The notes under the pieces were generated by a model. That model was not told where the DNA came from. It saw only the letters and a program-made list of their open reading frames with translations, and searched no databases. Shown here piece by piece: positions 9,917 through 17,970 of a stretch of 31,092 nucleotides of DNA. Both the position numbers and the translations under genes were made by a program. How positions within the stretch are numbered: the stretch's first letter is position 1; every line of letters begins with the position of its first letter. Source of the stretch: UKL13-2 sp044228625 (lineage in GTDB: Bacteria; Pseudomonadota; Gammaproteobacteria; Burkholderiales; Usitatibacteraceae); the NCBI GenBank assembly GCA_044228625.1, contig JBGAUM010000026.1, forward strand, positions 1 to 31,092. The letters are read 5' to 3'.

Positions 9917-10807
9917 TCAGGCGGGTTTCTTGGCCTGCAACATGAACACGTTGCCGATGACCAGAAGTCCTGCGCCAGCAAGGGTCAAGGCGCCCCAGGT
10001 GAATTTTTCGAACAGGGCTGACACGACCAGGGCGACGACCGGCGTCATGACGCCTACATACGAGGCTGGCGCTGCGCCGATGCGTGACACAAGCGTGAGG
10101 TAACAGGCGAACGTGACGATGGAACCCAGCAACGTGAGATACAAGAGCGTGGCGGCGTACGGGATCGTCCACGCGAAATTCAATGGTTTCCCCAACACAA
10201 GGCCGATCAGCAAAGCGGTCATGCCGCCATAAAACATGCCCCAGGCCATCGTGGGCCAAATGGGCAACTTGCGTTTCTGGACGCGCATCGCCAGCATGGT
10301 GCCGCCACATGAGATCAGGACCGAGAGAATGGTGTACCACGCACCCAGCGTCGCATTCCGGCTCTCACCGACGTGGGCAAATTCATGCCAGAACACCAGA
10401 ATGATCCCGACAATTCCCAGCAGGGAGCCCATCAGCACCGGCCGTGTGATCGGCGTGCCGAAAAAAAGGCGCGATGCAAACATCGCCAACATCGGGCTGG
10501 CCGAATAGCCGACGGCCACCATGCCGGACACGATATAGGTTTCTGCGACATAGACAAGGATGTAACTCACGCAATACATGCCCAGTCCCATCAGGAACAT
10601 GTCGACATGGGCTGCGCGGCCGAACACGAGCGGGATGCCCCGCCACTTGCAGAATCCGAACAGCACGAGGCCCGCCAGGGTAAATCGGTAGCCGACCGAC
10701 ATCTCCGGCGCCACCGCGCCGAGCTGGTACGTGATGGCGAGCCAGGTCGAGCCCCAAATCGCCACGCAGACGGCAAACAAGGTCCTGTTGCTGAAATGAA
10801 GTTGCAT
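9917..10807 (-). CDS. EamA/DMT-superfamily transporter (RhaT/YdcZ-like)
   Basis: 296-residue inner-membrane protein with about ten hydrophobic helices in two EamA repeats, the usual drug/metabolite transporter architecture. Typical signatures are the first helix AVCVAIWGSTWLAI, YRFTLAGLVL, VGYSASPMLAMFASRLFFGTPI at the end of repeat one, and IGAAPASYVGVMTPVVALVVS with the closing AGAGLLVIGNVF in repeat two. The ATG at 10807 gives the standard short N-terminus; extending further would add a hydrophilic non-conserved stretch. Substrate unknown; relatives export amino acids or metabolites. It lies 88 bases downstream of the oligopeptidase gene on the same strand, with a stem-loop between them. 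Confidence 0.92.
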   Translation of the reverse strand: MQLHFSNRTLFAVCVAIWGSTWLAITYQLGAVAPEMSVGYRFTLAGLVLFGFCKWRGIPLVFGRAAHVDMFLMGLGMYCVSYILVYVAETYIVSGMVAVGYSASPMLAMFASRLFFGTPITRPVLMGSLLGIVGIILVFWHEFAHVGESRNATLGAWYTILSVLISCGGTMLAMRVQKRKLPIWPTMAWGMFYGGMTALLIGLVLGKPLNFAWTIPYAATLLYLTLLGSIVTFACYLTLVSRIGAAPASYVGVMTPVVALVVSALFEKFTWGALTLAGAGLLVIGNVFMLQAKKPA

Positions 10808-10848
10808 TGGCGGGCTGCCTGATTTCGAAATGTGGCGCCAGAAACAAT

Positions 10849-10870
10849 CGTCCCCGCTGGCGCGGGGACG
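10849..10870 (-). terminator. Likely terminator after the oligopeptidase gene
   Basis: CGTCCCCG (10849-10856) and CGGGGACG (10863-10870) form a perfect 8-bp GC-rich stem with a 6-base loop, 25 bases after the oligopeptidase stop. The minus-strand tail reads ATTGTTT, a weak T-tract, so termination may be partial or the hairpin may only stabilise the 3' end. Confidence 0.55.
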
Positions 10871-10895
10871 GAGGTACGACTGAACGCCGCAGGGA

Positions 10896-13001
10896 TTACT
10901 TCGAAATGCCCAGCTCCGACAGCACGAAGGCATAGGTGACAGCCGTCTCTTTCAGCGCATCATAGCGGCCGGATGCGCCCCCGTGACCCGCTTCCATCAC
11001 GGTCTTCAGGTACAGCGGGTTCTTGTCGGTCTTGAGCGTGCGCAGGCGGGCGACATACTTGGCCGGTTCCCAATACATGACCTGGGAATCATTGAGCGAT
11101 GTTTCGACCAGCATCGAGGGATATGCCTTCTTCTCCAGATTTTCATATGGTGAATACGAGCGCATATATTTGTACGCCTTTTCCTCGTTCGGGTTGCCCC
11201 ACTCGAGGTACTCCCCGACGGTGAGTGGAAGCGTCGAGTCCAGCATCGTGTTCATGACGTCCACAAACGGCACCTGTGAAACCACCGCCTTGAACAGATC
11301 CGGACGCAGGTTGGTCACCGCGCCCATCAACAAACCACCGGCGCTGCCGCCCTGAATCGCAAGGAGTTTTGGCTCCGTGTACTTCTGGGCGATCAAATGC
11401 TCTGCCGACGCGATGAAGTCAGTGAACGTATTCATCTTCTTCATCATCTTGCCGTCGTCGTGCCACTGCTTGCCCATCTCGCCGCCTCCGCGGATATGGG
11501 CGATGGCAAAGATCATGCCGCGGTCCAGCAGGGCCAGCCGATTCGACCGGAACGCCAAGGGCATCGAGATGCCATAGGACCCATAGCCATACAGCAGGGT
11601 CGGTTGGGGTCCGGCCTTCTTGAGCGACTTTTTGTAGACGATCGAAATGGGCACCTTGGTGCCGTCCTTTGCCGTGGCCATGATGCGCTCGGACTGGTAG
11701 TCCTTGGTGTCGTAGCCCCCCAGCACGGGCTGCTGTTTCTTCAGCGTGCGCTCGCGCGTCGATACGTCGTAGTCATAGACCGAATTCGGAGTGACCAGCG
11801 AGCCGTAGTTGAAGCGGAACAATTTCGTATTGAACTCGGCGTTTTGTCCGGGAGATGCATCGTACGCCGGTTCCGGGAAGGTCATGCTGTGCGGCTTCCG
11901 GGTCTTCATGTCGAAAATGCGCAATTGCGGAAGGCCGTTCTTCTTCTCGACCACGACGAAGAAATCCTTGAACATGTCCACGCCGTCGATCTTTACGTCC
12001 TTGCGGTGCGGAACCAATTCCTTCCATTTGGCCTTGTCGGCTTTGCCGAGCGGCGCAGTGACCAACCGATAGTTGCGGCCCTTGTCGTTGGTCATGATGA
12101 ACAGCTCTTTGCCGGCGTGTTCAATGTAGTTCTTGATGTTTTCCTTGCGGGGCAGGTAGGACACAAACTTGCCATCCGGCTTGTTGGCATCCAACAGCCA
12201 TGTTTCGTTGGTCTCCGAGCTTTCCGACACCAGGGTCACATAGCCCTGGCTGCGCGTGGTTTCCACGCCGATGTTGTAAAGCTCGTCTTTTTCGTTGTAG
12301 AGCTCTTCGGATTTGCCGCCCAGCACATGGCGGAACATGCGGTCCGATCGCTTGGTGGTCTTGTCTTCGGTCACGTAGAACAAGGTCTTGTTGTCGTTGG
12401 CCCACGCGATCGACGTGACGCGCTCTGCGGTGTCCGCAAGAGTCTGGCCGGTTTCCAGGTTCTTCACCCTCAAGGTGTATTGGCGAAACCCGGTGAAATC
12501 CGTGGAGTAAGCCAAGAGCTTTCCATCCGGGCTCACGTTGTAGGCACCCAGCCCGACAAACTTGTTGTCCTTGCCGAATTCATTGAGGTCGAGGACGATT
12601 TCTTCCTTTGCATCCAATGAACCTTTCTTGCGGCAATAGATGTTGTACTGCTTGCCCATTTCTGTGCGCGAGTAGTACCAGTATTCGCCCTTGCGGTAGG
12701 GTACGTTTTCGTCGGTTTCCTTGATGCGCGAGAGCATGTCCTTGTAGAGCTGCTCTTCCAGCGGCTTCAGAGACGCCATCATGGCTTCCCGATAGGCGTT
12801 CTCAGCCTTGAGGTAGTCAATGACCTCAGAATTGCTCTTGTCGCGCAGCCAGAAGTAGTCGTCGACGCGCTTGTCACCGAATTTTTCAAAGGTTTGCGGC
12901 TTCTTGGCCGCGACAGGTGGCGTGGGCATGGGAGCAGTCTGGGCAAGCAGTTGGGTGGACATGAAGGCTGTGGCAGCCAATAACAGCAAAGAGCGGCGCA
13001 T
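10896..13001 (-). CDS. Exported S9A prolyl oligopeptidase family protein (oligopeptidase B-like)
   Basis: 701-residue serine peptidase with an N-terminal beta-propeller and a C-terminal alpha/beta-hydrolase domain. The triad is Ser553 (GGSAGG), Asp638 (SLNDSQVMYWEP) and His673 (EAGHGG). The gaps of 85 and 35 residues equal those of E. coli oligopeptidase B (Ser532, Asp617, His652). The motif MLDSTLPLTVGEYLEWGNP also resembles OpdB, which cleaves short peptides after Lys or Arg. Unlike cytosolic OpdB it begins with a signal peptide (MRRSLLLLAATAFMSTQLLA, cut before Gln), so it should be periplasmic. The ATG at 13001 is chosen for that signal; longer readings have no conserved extension. A TATAAT lies 30 bases upstream. 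It is monocistronic or followed by EamA. Confidence 0.94.
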   Translation of the reverse strand: MRRSLLLLAATAFMSTQLLAQTAPMPTPPVAAKKPQTFEKFGDKRVDDYFWLRDKSNSEVIDYLKAENAYREAMMASLKPLEEQLYKDMLSRIKETDENVPYRKGEYWYYSRTEMGKQYNIYCRKKGSLDAKEEIVLDLNEFGKDNKFVGLGAYNVSPDGKLLAYSTDFTGFRQYTLRVKNLETGQTLADTAERVTSIAWANDNKTLFYVTEDKTTKRSDRMFRHVLGGKSEELYNEKDELYNIGVETTRSQGYVTLVSESSETNETWLLDANKPDGKFVSYLPRKENIKNYIEHAGKELFIMTNDKGRNYRLVTAPLGKADKAKWKELVPHRKDVKIDGVDMFKDFFVVVEKKNGLPQLRIFDMKTRKPHSMTFPEPAYDASPGQNAEFNTKLFRFNYGSLVTPNSVYDYDVSTRERTLKKQQPVLGGYDTKDYQSERIMATAKDGTKVPISIVYKKSLKKAGPQPTLLYGYGSYGISMPLAFRSNRLALLDRGMIFAIAHIRGGGEMGKQWHDDGKMMKKMNTFTDFIASAEHLIAQKYTEPKLLAIQGGSAGGLLMGAVTNLRPDLFKAVVSQVPFVDVMNTMLDSTLPLTVGEYLEWGNPNEEKAYKYMRSYSPYENLEKKAYPSMLVETSLNDSQVMYWEPAKYVARLRTLKTDKNPLYLKTVMEAGHGGASGRYDALKETAVTYAFVLSELGISK

Positions 13002-13031
13002 GGATTTTCCCGGCAGAAAACAAGAGGGCGC

Positions 13032-13037
13032 ATTATA
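13032..13037 (-). promoter_or_regulatory. Candidate -10 box of the oligopeptidase gene
   Basis: A perfect TATAAT on the minus strand places a start near 13025 and a 24-base leader before the ATG at 13001. The -35 at a 17-base spacing (GGATGC) is poor, so the promoter may be weak or need an activator. The rest of 13002-13302 holds no gene I can support; a TACAAT at 13190 on the plus strand also lacks a good -35. Confidence 0.5.
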
Positions 13038-13302
13038 AGGTGCACCACCTTGCGGCATCCGTAACGGTCTGTGACCATAGGGAATTGGCGGAAAACTCAA
13101 GGCCTGGCGAGGGTTTCAGGGGGAAAATGCCCCGGAAGGCTCGCCGGTACTCGAGAGATGCCGTTGCGCCAGGCGTTGTTACGCCTCGATACAATCGCCG
13201 GCGCGCCGAGTCAACATCCCGACGCCTTGCGCGTTGAATGTCGTGCAGACTGCGACAACGCTTCGCAGACCCTAAACCGTTTTGAAACTAGGAAAAAACA
13301 CC

Positions 13303-13659
13303 ATGAAAAGCTCGTCTTTGATTGCTTCCCTCGTCGCGGCCGTGATGATTGCCCCGGCCTTCGCACAAGCCCCCGCCGCTCCGGCAGCTCCCGCCACCCC
13401 GAAAGTGGACGCGCGCCAGGACAACCAGCAAAAGCGCATCGAACAAGGCGTTGCATCGGGCCAGTTGACCCAGAAAGAGGCGGCCAAGCTGGATGCAGGC
13501 CAAGCCAAGGTCCAGGCGGCAGAAGACAAGGCCAAGGCCGACGGCAAGGTCACCAAGAAAGAGCGTGCCAAGATTGCCAAGAAGCAAAACAAGCAAAGCA
13601 AGAAAATCGCCAAGCAAAAGCACGACAAGCAGACGACCGAGCCCGCACCGACCAAGTAA
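13303..13659 (+). CDS. Small lysine-rich periplasmic protein of unknown function
   Basis: 118 residues. A Sec signal peptide (cleavage after AFA, about residue 21) is followed by an Ala/Pro stretch and a highly basic, probably helical body: RQDNQQKRIEQGVASGQL at about 38-55 contains the RI.QG..SG.LT..EA..L pattern, repeated in degenerate form in the KADGKVTKKERAKI section. Similar small proteins occur in many proteobacteria, often called hypothetical; no function is known. The ATG at 13303 is preferred over 13282 because it starts the signal peptide and has AGGA a short way upstream. The calcium-site-like spacing of ADGKVTKKE is only suggestive. A palindromic terminator-like hairpin follows. 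Confidence 0.82.
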   Translation: MKSSSLIASLVAAVMIAPAFAQAPAAPAAPATPKVDARQDNQQKRIEQGVASGQLTQKEAAKLDAGQAKVQAAEDKAKADGKVTKKERAKIAKKQNKQSKKIAKQKHDKQTTEPAPTK

Positions 13660-13693
13660 TTTCAACGGTCGATCGCCGGGTTAGTCCGGTTGC

Positions 13694-13734
13694 TATACTG
13701 GCGCGCCCCTCAAAAGGCGCGCCATTTCCTTTTG
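13694..13734 (+). promoter_or_regulatory. Overlapping extended -10 promoter and terminator-like hairpin before the fRMsr gene
   Basis: TGCTATACT (13691-13699) is an extended -10. Starting on its last base, TGGCGCGCC (13699-13707) and GGCGCGCCA (13716-13724) form a perfect 9-bp stem with an 8-base loop, followed by TTTCCTTTT. For transcripts arriving from the upstream small-protein gene this looks like a Rho-independent terminator. A transcript starting from the -10 would begin inside the first arm and could not form the full stem. The design would insulate the two genes; this reading is inference. Confidence 0.55.
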
Positions 13735-13741
13735 TGAAACC

Positions 13742-14248
13742 ATGTTCGAAGTCACTCCACTTACTGCGGGTAGCAAGGCCGAGTTCTACCGCGAGCTCGA
13801 TCGCCAGCTGGAAAGCCTGCTCGCAGGCGAACGCGATTTCATCGCCAATGCGGCAAACCTCTCGGCGCTGATTTTCAATTTGGTGCCTGACCTCAATTGG
13901 GCGGGCCTCTATCTCATGCGCGGCAACGACCTGCTCCTCGGTCCATTCCAAGGCAAGCCGGCCTGCGTCCGGATTCCCGTGGTTCCTGTGCCCCGCGGGG
14001 TGTGTGGCGCCGCTGCCGCGTCGCGTCGAACCCAGCTTGTCGAAAATGTCCACGAATTCCCCGGGCACATTGCCTGTGACGGGGCGTCGAACTCCGAGGT
14101 GGTGGTGCCGCTTATCGTCGGAGACCGTGTCATCGGCGTGCTCGACATCGACAGCCCCAAGTTGGCCCGATTCGACCTGGACGATCAGCGCGGATTCGAG
14201 GCGTTGGCCGCGACTTTTCTGCGCCTGACCGACATCCCGCAGGAGTAG
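13742..14248 (+). CDS. msrC: Free methionine-(R)-sulfoxide reductase (GAF-domain fRMsr, MsrC/YebR)
   Basis: Cytoplasmic repair enzyme reducing free L-methionine-R-sulfoxide with thioredoxin. 168 residues form a single GAF domain, with the family motifs LNWAGLYL, LGPFQGKPACVRIP, RGVCG, GHIACDGASNSEVVVPL and IGVLDIDS. All three catalytic cysteines are present: Cys75, Cys88 and Cys112 (E. coli 84, 94, 118). The second-to-third spacing is conserved (24), but the first-to-second spacing is 13 instead of 10 because IPV is followed by an extra VPV; the DNA there is a near-perfect 9-bp tandem repeat. Activity may be altered. It starts a plus-strand cluster with the Y-family polymerase (49-base gap), DUF3052, SDR and MDR genes. 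Confidence 0.93.
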   Translation: MFEVTPLTAGSKAEFYRELDRQLESLLAGERDFIANAANLSALIFNLVPDLNWAGLYLMRGNDLLLGPFQGKPACVRIPVVPVPRGVCGAAAASRRTQLVENVHEFPGHIACDGASNSEVVVPLIVGDRVIGVLDIDSPKLARFDLDDQRGFEALAATFLRLTDIPQE

Positions 14249-14297
14249 GGGTTTTGCGGGGGCTGACGCGCCCTGATTCCAAGTGCAAAATGGGGCG

Positions 14298-15527
14298 ATG
14301 CCGCTGACGTCGCTTCTGGTTGATTTCAACTCCTATTTCGCGTCTTGCGAACAGCAGGTGCGGCCGGAGTTGCGTGGGCGGCCCGTTGGTGTGGTGCCGA
14401 TGCTTGCGGATACCACCTGCCTGATCGCCGCCAGCTACGAAGCCAAGAAATTTGGCGTGAAGACGCTGACCAACGTCGGCGAGGCAAAGAAGCGCATCCC
14501 TGACATTGCACTGGTCGTCGCCCGGCATGAGCTCTACATCGACTTTCATCATCGTGCGGTCAAGGCCGTCGATGAAGTGGCCCCGGTGCGCGAAGTATTG
14601 TCCATCGACGAAATGGTTTGCGACCTTCCTGCCGGATTCAAGGCCCGCGACAAGGCGATCGAACTGTCCCAGCGCATCAAACAAAACATGGCCGACAAGG
14701 TGGGCGAGTACCTGAAAGTGTCGATCGGACTGGCGCCCAATACCTTTCTGGCCAAGCTGGCCTCCGACATGCAAAAGCCGGATGGCCTGGTGGTGCTGGA
14801 GGAATCCGATGTGCCGGAAAGAATCCGGCACCTTCCGGTCCGGGCCCTGAACGGCATCGGGGAGAACATGGAGGCGCGCCTTGCGAAACATGGCATCTTG
14901 AGCATCGACGACCTTTATGCGCAGTCACCGGACCAATTGAGGACGGTATGGGGTGGCGTCGGCGGTGAACGCTTTTGGCGAAAACTGCGCGGCGAGGAGG
15001 TGCACGACATTGATCACGGCATGGGATCAATCAGCCACTCGCACGTCCTGGCACCGGAAGTCCGCAACAAGGATGACGCATATGCCGTGATCAACCGGCT
15101 GACGCAAAAAGCGGCGATGCGGCTTCGCAAGGTCGGTCAATTTACGAGCGACATGGCGATCAAGGTCAAGTTCCTGAACGGGCCGTCCTTCGAGAACGCC
15201 ACGCGGTTCCTGGAAACGCAAGACACCCTGGACTTGATGCATGCACTGGACCAGCTTTGGTTGAAGTTTCCAAAGAAAAAGGCGCTGACGCCGCTTCAGG
15301 TGGCGGTCGTTCTTTCGGGCCTCTCTTCCGCACAGACGCAGAGCGGCAGGCTGTTCGACGAACTGGAAAAGAGTGCTTCGAAAGCCAAGCTCAATGCGGC
15401 GATCGATTCCTTGAACGTGCGTTTTGGCAAGCATGCAGCGTATTTTGGCGGGGCCCATCGCGCCATTGACCATGGCAAGCTTGCGATCGCGTTCAACCAT
15501 ATCCCCGACGTGGAAACGGAAAAATGA
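14298..15527 (+). CDS. Y-family DNA polymerase (DinB/UmuC-like)
   Basis: Translesion DNA polymerase of 409 residues. The palm carries the catalytic carboxylates Asp9 (LLVDFNSYFASCEQ, with the steric-gate aromatics Tyr13/Phe14) and Asp104-Glu105 (LSIDEMVCDL). SYEAKKFGVKT matches the finger segment, SIGLAPNTFLAKLASDMQKPDGL the conserved thumb-side motif, and GIGENMEARLAKHGI the helix-hairpin-helix. A little-finger domain (LTQKAAMRLRKVGQ) follows. The SYFASCEQ...RPV stretch looks more like UmuC than canonical DinB, so this is a divergent subfamily and I withhold a symbol. The ATG at 14298 begins the conserved strand; a GTG at 14283 is the alternative. Its stop overlaps the DUF3052 start (ATGA), so the two are translationally coupled. 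Confidence 0.93.
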   Translation: MPLTSLLVDFNSYFASCEQQVRPELRGRPVGVVPMLADTTCLIAASYEAKKFGVKTLTNVGEAKKRIPDIALVVARHELYIDFHHRAVKAVDEVAPVREVLSIDEMVCDLPAGFKARDKAIELSQRIKQNMADKVGEYLKVSIGLAPNTFLAKLASDMQKPDGLVVLEESDVPERIRHLPVRALNGIGENMEARLAKHGILSIDDLYAQSPDQLRTVWGGVGGERFWRKLRGEEVHDIDHGMGSISHSHVLAPEVRNKDDAYAVINRLTQKAAMRLRKVGQFTSDMAIKVKFLNGPSFENATRFLETQDTLDLMHALDQLWLKFPKKKALTPLQVAVVLSGLSSAQTQSGRLFDELEKSASKAKLNAAIDSLNVRFGKHAAYFGGAHRAIDHGKLAIAFNHIPDVETEK

Positions 15528-15970
15528 GGGCCGCGCCAGCAAAGCGCAATCCGGCACCTGCCGGTTACAGCGGAACCCCGTTGCCCAAAAAAATCGGTTT
15601 GAAGGAGGGCGGCACCCTGACCCTGATCGGTGCGCCCAAGGGGATCGATGCGCTGTTTGACCCGCTGCCACCCCAAGCGCGCTTGATGACCCGGCAAAGT
15701 GCCCAAATGGCGTTGGCCCTCTTGTTCTGCGCCGATCAGGCCGCCTTGTCCCGGCACTTTTCCGACGTGACCGCGAAGATGCGCGAGGACGGCGCCTTGT
15801 GGGTCGCCTGGCCGAAGAAGTCCTCGGCGCTGTTCCGCGATTTGACGGAAGATGGCATCCGGACGGTGGTGCTTCCCTCCGGCTGGGTGGACGTGAAAGT
15901 GTGCGCGATCGACGCGGACTGGTCGGGGCTAAAATTGATGAAAAGAAGGGAGCTGCGCGGCGCGAAGTGA
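15524..15970 (+). CDS. DUF3052-like protein
   Basis: 148 residues. The core GYSGTPLPKKIGLKEGG, LTLIGAPKG and the late DGALWVAWPKKSS segment are characteristic of DUF3052 proteins, which are about this size and have no established function. It begins in the ATGA overlapping the polymerase stop and ends 17 bases before the SDR gene. The fold implied is a small Rossmann-like alpha/beta protein; no catalytic residues are apparent. Coupling to a translesion polymerase is the only hint to its role. Confidence 0.85.
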   Translation: MRAAPAKRNPAPAGYSGTPLPKKIGLKEGGTLTLIGAPKGIDALFDPLPPQARLMTRQSAQMALALLFCADQAALSRHFSDVTAKMREDGALWVAWPKKSSALFRDLTEDGIRTVVLPSGWVDVKVCAIDADWSGLKLMKRRELRGAK

Positions 15971-15987
15971 CGGCCGCGGACAACAAC

Positions 15988-16832
15988 ATGCCCATGCGCA
16001 ATCAAGTGATGCTTATCACCGGGGCTTCGACCGGCATCGGCGAAGCGCTGGCAGTCGACCTTGCAAGGCGCGGGGTGAAAGTCGTGTTGACGGCCAGAAG
16101 GCTTGCGGAATTGCAGCGTGCGTCGATTTCGCGATTCGCGCCAGCGGCGGACAAGCCCTGGCGCTCCCTTGCGATGTGACGCGGCGCGAGGACAATGTTC
16201 GCGTGGTCAATGACACGATCCGGCATTTCGGAGCGTTGGACGGCCTGATCCTGAACGCGGGCGCCACGATGTGGGCAAGGTTTGAGGATATCGAGGATCC
16301 TGCGATGCTTGAGCGCCTCATGCAGGTCAATTACATGGGGGCGGTGTACGGCGTCCATGCCGCGTTGCCCCATCTCAAAAAATCACGCGGACGCATCGTC
16401 GGAATTGCCAGCCTGACCGCATTGACCGGCGTCCCGACGCGCAGTGGGTATGCCGCTTCCAAGCACGCAATGCGCGGTTTCTTTGATTCCCTGCGCATCG
16501 AACTCAAACCGTCTGGCGTGTCGGTGACCATGATCTACCCGGGTTTCGTGGCCACGGGCATTCGTGAAAATGCCACGGCTGCGAACGGTGAATCGGCAAA
16601 GGTCGATCCGGTGGACCCCAAGAAAGTGATGAGTGTCGACGAGTGCGTTTCACTGATCGTGCCGGCCATTGAGTCGCGCCAGCGGGAAGTGGTCATGACC
16701 GGGAAGGCCAAGCTTGCACAGTGGGTCAAGCTCATTGCCCCCGAGTGGGTGGATGGCATGGCCGCTCAGGCGGTAGCCGCCAACCAGGCGCATGTGGACC
16801 GCCAGCTGGATGCTTTGGGGAAACGCGCATGA
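15988..16832 (+). pseudogene. Short-chain dehydrogenase/reductase with a single-base frameshift
   Basis: Two overlapping readings together make one intact SDR. The first (ATG 15988) carries the cofactor motif TGASTGIGEAL and reads to ARRLAELQR before a premature TGA at 16177-16179. The continuing reading frame, from about 16120, gives SGGQALALPCDVTRREDN, then LNAGA, GIASLTALTG (Ser), GYAASKHAM (the Tyr-x-x-x-Lys) and a normal C-terminus ending in the ATGA that starts the next gene. One missing base near 16119-16124 (perhaps GCGGTC reduced to GCGTC) restores a roughly 280-residue protein. Everything else is conserved, so the break is either recent or a sequencing error. Family reactions are NAD(P)-dependent reduction of ketones or oxidation of alcohols; substrate unknown. 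Confidence 0.85.
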
Positions 16833-17827
16833 AGGCCGCCTATATCGAACGATTTGGCGGCCCGGAGCAACTGATCGTGGGTGAACGCCCCGGCCCGGAA
16901 TGCGGTCCGCATGATTTGCTGGTCCAGGTGAAGGCCGCGAGCGTGAATCCGGTGGATTGGAAGATTCGCGAGGGCAAACTCAAGATCATGATCAAGTACC
17001 GCCTTCCGCTGATCCTTGGCCAGGATTTGTCGGGCGTGGTGGTAAAGGTCGGCTCCAAAGTGTCGCGCTTCAAATCGGGGGACGAAGTATTTGCGCGACT
17101 CGACAAATCCACCATCGGCAGTTTTGCGCAATACGCTGCGGTTCGCGAGTCTGATGCGGCATTGAAACCCGCCAACCTGACCCATGTCGAGGCGGCATCG
17201 ATCCCCCTGGTCGGCTTGACCTCCTGGCAGGTGCTGCGAGACATGGTGGGATTGAAGCCTGGCCAACTCGCGCTCATCCATGCAGGCTCCGGCGGCGTGG
17301 GCACTTTTGCGATCCAGCTTGCCAAAGTGCTTGGCGCAAAAGTCGTGACGACGACCAGCGTGCACAACGGGCCGCTGGTCAAACGCCTCGGCGCCGACCG
17401 CGTCATCGACTACAAGTCCCAACGCTTCGAGGATGTGGTGAAAGACGCCGATTTTGTGTTTGACACGCAGGGCGGGGACGTCTTGACGCGCTCCATCACC
17501 GTGGCCAAGCGTGGCGGATGGGTCGTGAGCATCGGCTCGATCCCGACGCCGCGGGTGATGAAAGACTGGGGCTTGGCGAAGTGGAAGCAATGGTTGGCGG
17601 CAACCATGAACCGCAAGCCGATGGCGCTGGCAAAAGCACGCGGCGTCAAGTACGACTATCACTTCATGACGCCGTCCGGCCAGCAGCTCGCCGCCATTGC
17701 GAAATTGCTGGAAGACCGGAAGATCGTGCCGGTGGTGGACAAGGTCTTTCGCCTCGATCAGGCCCGCGAGGCATTTGCGTATGCGGAGGCGGGGCGAACC
17801 GTGGGGAAAGTCATCATCACGCCTTGA
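16829..17827 (+). CDS. Zinc-independent MDR-family NADP-dependent oxidoreductase (quinone oxidoreductase-like)
   Basis: 332 residues of the medium-chain dehydrogenase/reductase superfamily. A GroES-like N-terminal half (VKAASVNPVDWKIREG, ILGQDLSGVVVKVG) precedes a Rossmann domain with HAGSGGVGTFAIQLAK at 151-166, the NADPH motif; LGADRVIDYK and the closing GRTVGKVIITP are typical of quinone oxidoreductase/enoyl-reductase relatives. The catalytic-zinc Cys/His and structural-zinc cysteines are absent. It starts in the ATGA overlapping the frameshifted SDR stop, so both were presumably one operon, perhaps acting on the same substrate. A broken SDR upstream could lower its coupled translation. 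Substrate unknown. Confidence 0.92.
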   Translation: MKAAYIERFGGPEQLIVGERPGPECGPHDLLVQVKAASVNPVDWKIREGKLKIMIKYRLPLILGQDLSGVVVKVGSKVSRFKSGDEVFARLDKSTIGSFAQYAAVRESDAALKPANLTHVEAASIPLVGLTSWQVLRDMVGLKPGQLALIHAGSGGVGTFAIQLAKVLGAKVVTTTSVHNGPLVKRLGADRVIDYKSQRFEDVVKDADFVFDTQGGDVLTRSITVAKRGGWVVSIGSIPTPRVMKDWGLAKWKQWLAATMNRKPMALAKARGVKYDYHFMTPSGQQLAAIAKLLEDRKIVPVVDKVFRLDQAREAFAYAEAGRTVGKVIITP

Positions 17828-17970
17828 TCGCGTGTTCAACCGCCACGCGGCAGGGTTGGTGGCGATTGCCGGTAGAATCCGAAACGCGTGATTGGGCGTG
17901 CAGCTCCAGCCTTTTTCGCCCCAAACGCCGCGCCAGTCCTTGAGTTTTCAATCCTGAGGCATCTCGTTCC

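Noticed and set aside
11397..12620. A 407-codon plus-strand open frame opposite the oligopeptidase
   Set aside because: It is antisense to a complete S9 peptidase with intact triad and shows no family motif.
16176..16832. A separate second SDR gene starting at 16176
   Set aside because: It lacks the cofactor motif, which lies in the other frame just upstream. The two pieces join into one normal SDR, so a frameshift explains it better.
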